Below the pieces are notes generated by a model, which was not told the origin of the DNA, ran no database searches, and worked only from the letters and a program-made list of their open reading frames with translations. Below are positions 1-9,700 of a stretch of DNA of 14,684 bases, piece after piece (the stretch's first letter is position 1; each line of letters begins with the position of its first letter). The stretch lies in the NCBI GenBank assembly GCA_049325575.1, contig JBMOLK010000122.1:1-14684 (forward strand), in the 5' to 3' direction. Source of the DNA: JBMOLK01 sp049325575. GTDB taxonomy: Bacteria; Bacillota; Clostridia; Acetivibrionales; Acetivibrionaceae. The position numbers and the translations under genes are program-made.

Positions 1-116
1 TCTTTGAACAGCTACCGAATATAGATATCAAGGATCAAAGTGCAATTGACATACTATTACCATGGTCAGTCAATCTACCAGATCGTTGTAGAGTGCCTAA
101 TAAGACTATAAAATAA
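1..116 (+). CDS. IS66-family transposase (TnpC), C-terminal fragment
   Basis: Reading from base 3 the plus strand gives an open frame of 37 codons ending at TAA 114-116. It starts FEQLPNIDIKDQSAIDILLP and continues WSVNLPDRCRVPNKTIK. The 'hydrophobic-E-x-L-P' helix followed by 'D-x-LLPW' is the hallmark of the extreme C-terminus of IS66-type DDE transposases. That protein cuts and pastes the element; the catalytic core lies outside the window to the left. A matching IS66-type terminal repeat 17 bases past the stop (134-156) supports the call strongly. The gene is cut by the window edge, so whether the rest is intact is unknown. It is convergent with the toxin-immunity operon. Confidence 0.85.
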   Translation, partial: FEQLPNIDIKDQSAIDILLPWSVNLPDRCRVPNKTIK

Positions 117-133
117 TCCTCACTTAAGTCATA

Positions 134-156
134 GGTGGGGACTATTTTACGCTTAC
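134..156 (-). repeat. IS66 right terminal inverted repeat
   Basis: On the minus strand the element tip starts GTAAGCG and runs inward to about base 134. The start matches the conserved IS66 terminus. The inner limit is approximate because the left repeat is not in the window for comparison. Confidence 0.75.
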
Positions 157-164
157 TTTTGTTA
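157..164. repeat. Candidate 8-bp target-site duplication of the IS66 element
   Basis: The eight bases directly outside the terminal repeat are ttttgtta. IS66 elements usually duplicate 8 bp of target. The matching copy would sit at the other end of the element, outside the window, so this is only a position-based candidate. The rest of the gap up to the immunity stop (165-243) shows no gene and no convincing terminator. Confidence 0.35.
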
Positions 165-243
165 ATGCAACTGTACCATTTTTATATGGGGTAAATTTGC
201 TACTTTAAAACTACGTCTACACACATTACTTTATTCAAATTTC

Positions 244-705
244 TTAAATTAGTATATCATCCTTTCCTACTTCAATCTTGTCATTCACAAATTTAACTGC
301 AACACCAGCTTCATCATCCCATGGGCAGTCAAATAAGATTCCAAAAACTTTGATATCTCTTCCAAATGTATATGGAAAGCGTATCATATATGGCTTAACA
401 AAGTTGCCTAGCTCTTCTTTGCTTTTTATATATGGTGCTTTTCTGCCCCAAACCTCTTCACTAAATTCTAAATAATTATTTATATAATATTCATATAGCT
501 TATATTCTGCATCAAATATTATTGCATCTAAATTCTTTATAAATTCTAAAAATGATTTTCTTTGTCCATCCTCAAGTTCCTCATCTTCTTCGCCTTCAAT
601 AGATAAAATAACATCTTCTTTTCTACCAAAAACGTTAATTTCATATGGTCTCTCCCAATTAACTTTATACTCTAATGTTCCAAATACTTCATCTTGAATA
701 ATCAT
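244..705 (-). CDS. Predicted immunity protein for the HNH nuclease tip (DUF6985-like)
   Basis: This 153-residue acidic protein has no signal peptide or membrane segment, so it should act in the cytoplasm. Its ATG (705-703) overlaps the toxin stop as ATGA and follows an excellent Shine-Dalgarno, which fixes the start and indicates translational coupling. Visible features are an N-terminal FGTLEYKVNW motif, an acidic stretch EGEEDEELEDGQ (about residues 37-48), a helical middle rich in Y/E, and a C-terminal GILFDCPWDDEAGVAVKF followed by VGKDDILI. The 'lfDc.Wd.E.G..V.F...VG..Di' ending resembles the DUF6985-type family often found beside polymorphic toxins; that family call is from memory. By position, size and acidity it is inferred to bind and neutralise the nuclease at the C-terminus of the upstream protein. 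The coding DNA is very AT-rich (the line 481-540 is about 18% GC), unlike parts of the RHS region. Confidence 0.8.
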   Translation of the reverse strand: MIIQDEVFGTLEYKVNWERPYEINVFGRKEDVILSIEGEEDEELEDGQRKSFLEFIKNLDAIIFDAEYKLYEYYINNYLEFSEEVWGRKAPYIKSKEELGNFVKPYMIRFPYTFGRDIKVFGILFDCPWDDEAGVAVKFVNDKIEVGKDDILI

Positions 706-3700
706 TTTGTCTCCTCCTTTCTATTTAATGAATTTATTTCTCCTACTCCACCTAAATGACCAAATGTGTCATTTACTGCTGTAGGAATTAGTTGCATTGT
801 CTCCATATCATTGCATTCATGCCAGGTTAATTTGAAATCTTTTGCAATTAATTTCAGTTCTTTTACAGATATACCAGTTTCCCCAGATAACTGTTTATAT
901 GCTTCACTAAAATTATAATCCCTTCCACGCTTACCTCCTTGCATATTTTTTATTTTTATATCTCCGCCCCACGATAACTTTGAAAAATCAGGTATTGCAT
1001 CTTTATATTCTATACCATCTAATCCATAACTTTTTAATATTTCATTAACTTCTGAATTATTTGAAATAAACTTAGATTCTCCTCTTTCACCAGTCCAATA
1101 TCCTTTGGAATTAGGTGTCTGTGAATATCTTTCTTGATAACTACTTTGGTATCCTGCATTACCTGTTTTATTAAAACTCACAGATTTGATAGGCCAACCG
1201 TGCCATTGGAAAATAGGTGCCGGTTTTTTATTATGTATTTCCCATGCCTCAGTAGGTGAAATAAAACTAGTATCTGAACTCCATGCCTGACCATTGATTT
1301 TAATAAATCCTGGAGGTAATGCTGTCTCATGTTGTGGTTTCTCATCTGGATCATGATAAGTATCACCTGTCTGAATTAATAATAGCAAAATAGGAAGTGC
1401 GAGCTTACAAATTGTTGCACCAGATGTTGCTTTAGCTCCAGTAGTAGCTGATTTAGCAGCAGCTTCTTTGGCTGCATATTCCGAAATAACCTTATTAGCT
1501 TCTTTTAAAGCATCAAAACCAGTTTTAACTACTCCACCGAATAAGGCCTGTTCATCAATATTATCAGTAGGTTTTTGACTTCCCGTTCCCTTATATTCTC
1601 TTGTTTGCCCAGGTAACAATGGTACTCGTGTAGAAACTTCTGCCGTTGGGTAATATCCTGGAATAAAGTTTTCCTTTGATCCTAACTTATACTCATAAAT
1701 ATTGTATGAAATCATTGATTCATAATGGCCTGTAGGGTCGTAGTAGATTAATGGGTTATTTTTAACATAAGTATAGAGGTTTAAACTCAATGGATCATCT
1801 GGCTTACCTAAATACGTATCCTCCTGCAGGAACCTTGCGATCTTTGGGTCGTACATTCTTGCATTGAGGTAATACAATCCTGTTTGAACATTACCATCTG
1901 CATCAAATACCTCTGTTTCCTTGTCATACTGGTAGCCTGCGTAAGTTATGCTGTTATTCACATTACCGGTCCGCTCAATTATATTGCCGAATGCATCATA
2001 ATAGTAAGTAGCATCAATATTGCCGGTTGCCACATTAATCAATGCTGTAACATCTGCATGGCCGTTATACATGTAGTAATAGGATGTAGCGCCAACTTCA
2101 CGCTTTAGAAGGTTTATGCCGTAGATGTTTCTCGCAACTTCGCTGCCGCTGCCATCAAGCTCAAGTACTACTTTGTCGTACTCATACAAATACCTTGTAG
2201 TAGTACCATTCACTACAGATTTTGCAACTCTTAAGCCTTCACCATCATAAGCATTATTAACTGTTTTAACTTTTTGACCCTGATTGTCATAAATATCAGT
2301 AGCTACCAGCTGATTGAGCTTATTATACCTAAACTCGGAGACTGTAACAGTTCCTTTTAAGGATCCATCAGCATTATACTCTTCTCTCTTAACACTGGTC
2401 TGATTACCGTTTGAATCATATCCATAGTTTACTCTCTGCTTTTTGATATAACTACTGCCTGATAAATCACTCCTTTCTTCTGTTGTAACAGATGTAAGAA
2501 GATTTTTATTATACTGGTACTCATAAGTATTCTTTGTGACAATACCACTATAAGTAATTATTTCACATTTTCTGTTTCCTACTGCATCGTATTTGTATTC
2601 CGTTGTCCTTAAAATATTACTTTCTACAACTTTGTTTAGCCTGTTTAACTTATCATAGTAGTAGGTGGTTAATCCTTTATCTACACCATTGACTGTTTCC
2701 TGTTTAGTTTTTAAATTGTTTGCTTCATCATAAGTATATTCGTAGGTGTCCATAGGTGAAGCTTCATCTTCATTTTTCCTGTAGTTCTTTAAGGTTTTTA
2801 ACAGATTGTTTGAATAGTACGTATATACCTCTTTTGAGCCGTCTGGATATACTACGCTTTTCCTGCTGCCATTCTCATAGTAGTTGTATGTTGTTTTGCC
2901 ACTATTTGCAGATACAGGGTCTCCGTCAAATACATATTTTAATCTGCCCGCTTTGTCATAAACCTTGGATGTAACATTGTTATCTTTAGGGTATACCGCT
3001 TTTTCTGCAACCAGCTTATGTACGGTATTGGTGTTGATATCGGTATCACTATAAATTATATCATAATAATACTTGGTTGTTCCAATAACTGTTGGGCTGA
3101 TATCTCCGGATTTTTGTGAGCTTACAGTCTTGGTTTCCACCCTTCCAAGCCTATCATAAGTACGTTCTGTAATTTCTTTTGAAGGTTCCGTTCTTACAGT
3201 CTCTGTCTTGGTTATGTTACCTTCGGCATCATAGGTATAGTTTATTAATTTATTAAGATCTTCACGAGTTACATTAAGTTTATTGCCATTAGCATCATAC
3301 CCATATGATGTTTGAGTAAATACTTCCTCCATCATTAACCTTTTAGTCGTTTCATCATATGTAAGTTTACTATACTTTTCCTGGTTAAGCCAGCCATGGC
3401 AGTTGTAGGTATAAGTAGTAGTTATGCCGTTTCTGTCAAGCTTGGTCTTAAGGCTTCCGTCAGCATAATATGTATAGGTCTCAACTGCCCCAGGTGTTGA
3501 AACAGATGCGCCGTGGTCAACCTTCGCCCGGACCTTATTTGCCACATTATAATGATATGCAGTCGTATAGCCCTTGGTAGTATTGCCCGAGCTATCTGTA
3601 GTCTTTCCAACTGTCTTGAGTAGCATATTTCCATTATTATCGTAGGTATACACTACAGCTACATTTAATAGTGCCTCTGCTCCACTATTATCAATTATTA

Positions 3701-6700
3701 TAACATCATTTGCTACTTTTTGAAGCCTGTCAGCATGATCATAATAGTAGTAAGTAGTTTTTGCTGTACCATTGCCATCTACATCCGTACCAACGGTCTT
3801 GGTGCTTATATTTCCTGCATAATCATAGGTTAGATCCTCAATATTCCCTTCCGCATCTACTGTCCTTATAAGCCTTTTATTAAGGTCATAAGTGGACTTT
3901 GACATGTTATATAGCGCGTCATAAGAATAAATGTTCAGGCTCTGGTCATTTTGATAGACGTATTCCATCTTTTCGATACTGTTGTAAGGATCAAGCTTTT
4001 CATATAGCCTGTTAAGACTGTCATACTTGTCCATATAAGTATTTTCTACAGTATCGATAATGTTACCCGCACTATCTTTTATATCCATTCTTTCTGTCCG
4101 TGTGGTTTGATTTCCATTTATATCATACCCGTATATTGTGGTATGCAGAGATTTTTTTTCTTCTCCGCTTTCAGTCTTTGTATTAATCTCAATACTTGTA
4201 CGCTCCAGCCTGTTTAAAGCATCATAAGTACTTCTCTTAAGTGTACCTTCTCCATCTCTTTCAGATACAAGGTTACCATTCTTATCGTAAGCCCTGTAAG
4301 TAGTAATAGCTTTATCGGATGTATCAACAACACCATTATCAAGCTCTTTTTGTCTTGTATGAGAAAGTACTCTTCCCTGGTTGTCATAAGTGTAAATATC
4401 TGCTGCTCCCATGGAGTTTTTCTGCTTTATAAGGTTGCCTCTAATATCGTACTTATATGTTACTACATTTTTATCTACTGTATCATCATAAGGGTATGTT
4501 ACACTCCTTAACTTGTTAAATCCATTATAATAGTACTCTGTAATATTTGAGTTTGCATCTTTAGATGTTGATATATTACCCAGCAAGTCATATGTATTTG
4601 TCTGTATTTTCGTTTCATCAGTATCTGCAGAGTTGATTGAATCTATATCTTTTGCAACATAGACAAATAAAACATTACCCGCATCATCGTATTCGTACCT
4701 TGTTTTTGCTATGGATCTGTCAGAGCTGCTAGAGCCTTTTGTTCTATATTCTGCTACCTTCCTACCTGCCCCATCATACTCATATTTTATCGAGTATTTT
4801 TTATCCTCTGCTATTGATAAAGCACTTAGCTTGGAAGCTAATTCAGGGTCTAGTACGGTTTCAACCATATTTGCATAGTTGTATTTATAGGTAGTGCCTT
4901 CGGCATTTGCAATCTGTGCGTCTAAGGTACTCGATTCATTATATTTGAATGTACCGATTTCCTTTATTGTGTTACCATTACAATCGTACTCAAATGCCTC
5001 AAGTACTAAATGCACGTTTTGCGGCTGCCATGTATAGGTCTTTGTGCCGTCAGTATTAGTTGTTTCAACCAGTTTATTTTCTGCACCGATAAACTCTTTT
5101 GCCTTAAGCCTGTCCATATTGTCGTACTTATACTCTGTTCTATTAGCTGCTGTTGAAGGAGTCATTCCCGCAAGATAGTCTTCAGGTGCAATCCTTGCTT
5201 CAGCAGTAAGCCTTCCGGCTCTATCATATTGGTATATGGTTCTTTCGTTCCTGGCATTCTTTACAACTTCCAGCAAGCCCCTTTCATTATAACCATAGAT
5301 GGTTTCGTTTCCATTTGCGTCCTTAGTAGATTCAACCTTGCCTTCCCAGTTATAACGGGCCTCACTCTTTATTGGAGCAGAATTTCCATTCTCATCAAAC
5401 CCAGGCTGGTTTACAAGAACCTGTCTATCCATATCATCATAGGTATAAGTGGTTGGAACCCCGTCAGGCGTTATTACGGTCTCAACATTGCCGTTTTCAT
5501 CATACATGTATATGGTCTTAAGCTTAATATCGGTATCATCATTAAGGCTGCCACCTTCAGGAACAATTGCTTCAATCTGGTTTACAAGTAAATGAGCATT
5601 AGCCCAGTCAGCAGGAACAAAACCTGCAGTACCGACAGAATTTACGACCAGTTTCAGTTTGCTTTTCCCTCTGACATCTACTTCTATTGATCTTACAGAA
5701 CCCTTTGACATTGTGATATCCATGGTTTCATTGTTTTTGTCTTTTGCAAGGACATAGCTTATATTTCCACTTGAATCCACCTGTCCCAGGTATACTTGAA
5801 ATTGAACCTGGCCTTCTCCTGCATATTCATCATCAATTCCGATATCAGCTTTAAAGGTTTCAAACTTTCTATGTAGGTCATATACTATTTCGGAACCGGT
5901 AGATGCTCCAATTCCCTTTTTATACTGTGCCCCCCCAATAGTTATAAGTCCACCGTCACCTACAACGGTTCTGTCCCCAAAAGACATATCCTTCTCTACA
6001 GGCTGACTTACAGGGCCATAAACGTTTTTAGCCGATTCCCAAAGCAAGTCACTTAAATATACAGTTGATTTTTTATTATTTATTCCCTGTAAATCCAAAC
6101 TATTAAGGGTCTGCAGATCACCTTTCTTAACATACTGAATCTTATAATCAGGTTTACCAAGGTAGTTGTTAACATACTCTGTTATGATAGCATCCTTCTT
6201 TTGTTCGGTATAAGCCGAATACACTGTCTCCTTGCTTAAATTGCCGTCATCGTCGTAAGCATACTCTGTCCTTCTTCCGCTGCTATCCGATACAGCCTTT
6301 ATCAGTCCATTACTGTAATATTCGTAGTTTGTGGTAATATAGGTCAAAGGAATAGAATCCTTAAGTACTTGTTCTTTCCCCCGCTTCTCGGATACTTTTC
6401 TACCAGCCTTATCGTAGTCAACCCGTACATATGAATACCTGACAGTCCCATTATCAAGAACAGTTGGTGCATACGTTTCCGCGTAGGTAGTATTCAAAGC
6501 AGGATCATATTTATGGTGATAATAATAAGTAGTACTTGTGGTTTCATCAGCCGAGCCAGTCACTATATCCGTAGATGTAAAGATGTCTCCATTTTTGTAA
6601 TAAGTGTTCCTTATATAAGGTGTCGTACCATCAGTGTTCTGCGGCAGCTCTTTTTTTATAAGTCTTCCAGCATAGTCGTAATAGTATGTAGTCTCTGCTA

Positions 6701-9700
6701 CTTCATTATTGTCAAGATACTTTCTGTGAATCTTCCTTGTAATGAAATTATTGTTAGGTGCAGATGGATCTGCAGGTACTGCATCCAACGGATATATGTA
6801 TTCTTCCAGTAATACCTTGGTTGAAAAAGCATCATCCTGGAAGTAGATTTTTGTAAGCCTGTCCAAAGTGTCATAGTCATATGAATATATTGAACCATTC
6901 ATCCTTTTCATCGTTTTAATATTACCGTACTGGTTATATTCATAGGTTGTCTTGTTATTCTGTGGATCTGTTACAGTCCATAGCTTTCCATTTGGATAGT
7001 ACGTGTATCTATAACCATATACCCATTGTGATTCAGAATATATATGGTCGACTAATATAGGGGAAAGCTCATGGTTTCTTCTTCCCATGGAATCATATCC
7101 AAACTTGATAGTACTCTTGACTCTGACAGGTATAATTGATCCATCTGCGTCATTCTTGACAATTGTCTCAATCTGACCATTTGAATTGTAGTAATAATCA
7201 GTTCTTAAATAAGCTGGAGAGTATTCGTATGCTTTCAATCCCATGTTGTTATAGTCGAATCTTGTTGTTCTTACATTTCCATCTATAGTTTCAGAAATTG
7301 TATCTATTTTTCCATCAGATTCATGAGTATAGGTTGTGATATTGCCCATAGGGTCTTTAATCTTCTCAACGAGCCCTTTAACCTGATGAGTATCGGTAGC
7401 ATATGGAATATATTCAGTTACTGCATACTTGTCTGCTGTTTCTTTTGTTATGAACTTGGTGTCTACAGTAGGGCCAAGCTTGCTTTCCAGGTACCTTGCC
7501 TTCATACGCAGATATATTCCACGGTCAGCAGCGCTTGATAGATATTTGCTGTCTTCATTCAAAGTATCATATTCGTATACAGTTTTATAGATATATTGAG
7601 TAAATACGCCTTCCTCATCTTTTTCCCATATGATATTGTTGTTTGCGTCATATCCGAATTTGCGTTCGCTGTTATTAGGATTAGTTATCTTTGTCACATT
7701 TCCATTACCATCAAGCCCGTATGTAGTCTTATTACCGTTTCTGTCAGTATGCATATCCAACTCGCCATAATTATTGTATTTATAGTATTGGGATTTGCCT
7801 TCAGTGTCTTCAACCTGTGTGATGTTATAGTTTTTGTCGTACGAAATAATAGTACTCTTAGTTGGCGGTTCACTATAATATTGGTTTATCTCCTCTTTAC
7901 TTAAAGCATGGTTATATACTCTAAACTGATCTAAACTACCGTGATAATCAACAACACCTGAATTATAATAGTTTGTTCCCATTTTTGCGTTATGAGCAGG
8001 TATCGAAAATGTTGATAATACTGTTTTTATCTCTTTACCATTATCCACATTAAGAATAATATCTGCACCATTATATGTAACAACAAATAAGTGCCAATTC
8101 CCATCATTATAATTATTAGAAGAAAAAACACCATTTTTATACTGATATCCATCTGCTCTTTCTACATATAATTTTGAATCATGTAAATAGATCATAAGAG
8201 CATTACAATTATTGCTTGAATTTGCTGAAGTACAGAAAAAATAGCCGTAAGGATCACTCGTTTTGAACCAAAACGCTACTGAGAAGGGCTTAGTACCATT
8301 GACGTATTGTGCTAAACTGTTTACATGCACCGTACTTAACAAACTCTCATTAAACACAGCGCATTTACCAATTTTACCTTCTTCATATGTTATATTACTT
8401 TCTGTACCATTATGACCATTTCCACTTGTATCATTTACATTATCATCAAACTTATATTCTCCAACCAAGTTATTTGTTGTTGGTCTAGCAAACTCTGATG
8501 ACAGCTTTTGAATCTCGTGATAACTTAGTGCTCGATTGTATATACGCACCTGATCCATATAACCTTTCCAGTCCCACCACGACGGGTTATTTTGGTATAT
8601 ACCTAACCCAAACACTGTTTGGCTAGGTGCTGAACTCGTACTAGTTACTGTCTTTTGTTCAGCATTATAATCAATATACACACTTAAATTAGTTCCATCA
8701 TAAATAACTGCTACATGATGCCATTTACCATCATCATAATTATTATCTGATTCAATCGCAGTATCTGCAAGTCTTTTAAAATGCAACTTGCCATATGGAG
8801 CTGTTGAATTGTTTATAGCTATCAATACACCTCTATCATCAGTAGAAGCGGTATCTGATAGACTACCCCGACATAATATATGCCAATCCTCACTATAAGA
8901 AGGATGCTTAAACCAAGCCGATATTGACCAAGGATTTCTTCCGCTAAATGTATCAGCTAAAGCGTTAATCTCAACATTTGGATTATCGCCATTAAAACTG
9001 GCACTTTTACCAATTTTACCTTCTTCATATGTTATATTACTTGGTGTGCCATTATGACCATTTCCACTTGTATCATCTGCATTACCATCGAATCTGTACT
9101 CTCCAACTAACCCATCTAGAGGTATGCGAGCATCATATTCTTCCGAAATCACTGTTTTCTTAGCTGTCAAACCATATGTATATACCTTCTTGTTTCCAAA
9201 AGGTCCTTCATACGTATCAACTCTCACTTTGCCTTCACTATCGGCTTTATATGTGATTGTTTCCAATACATTTCCTTCAATGTCTTTTACCACCGATAAC
9301 TTGGAGTTTGAATCATATCCAAATGTATATTTTACTCCTTCTGGCATGATTATTTCCTGTATCTTGTTATTTACGTTTACTACCTGTATCTTCCTTCCAG
9401 CAAGAATGTCTGTTATTAAAATGAGTTTGCCCGTAACAGTATCATAGTCAAAGCTTACCACTTCCCGGCTCGACAGATCCCTGATAACTGTCCTGTTCGT
9501 TTCATAGGTATATGTCAACCGGTTACCATACCTGTCTTTAATCCATATAATCTTATAACTCGAATCATATCCAAACTTCCTCTGGTCTTTTGTTGTAACT
9601 ATGTACTCACCGTTAAGTTGAGATAAAGTATTCCGAGTTCCAATACTTCCAAAACCTCCATTGACATATGTAAAAGAATTGATTCCTTCACCAGGTATCT

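Larger units (their letters stand above)
1..156 (+). mobile_element. IS66-family insertion sequence, right end
   Basis: This is the 3' end of an IS66-type element, made of the transposase tail (1-116), a short non-coding stretch and the terminal inverted repeat ending at 156. Read inward from its tip on the minus strand the end is GTAAGCGTAAAATAGTCCCC. IS66 elements typically begin GTAAGCG. The left end is outside the window, so completeness cannot be judged. The element lies just beyond the immunity gene, where polymorphic toxin loci often carry displaced tip cassettes and insertion sequences. Confidence 0.8.

Noticed and set aside
193..242. Inverted pair aaatttg / caaattt after the immunity gene as a terminator
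   Set aside because: The arms are only 7 bp of A/T-rich sequence, 36 bases apart, with no T run on the minus strand.
5229..5591. Plus-strand open frame of 120 codons
   Set aside because: Antisense to YD repeats. Its composition is that of the reverse complement of repeat codons, and no domain is recognisable.
1741..7860. Regular short repeats that could suggest a CRISPR array or tandem DNA repeat
   Set aside because: The periodicity is the degenerate YD-repeat coding pattern (for example 'YDxxGN'). Units vary in length and sequence, and there are no conserved repeat-spacer blocks.
8365..9076. An insertion sequence or transposon carrying the LamG pair
   Set aside because: There are no transposase, terminal inverted repeats or target duplications. 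The repeated block is coding and in frame within both LamG domains.
9124..9447. Plus-strand open frame of 107 codons
   Set aside because: It lies wholly inside the giant gene on the opposite strand. There is no family resemblance, and the minus-strand frame encodes recognisable RHS sequence here.
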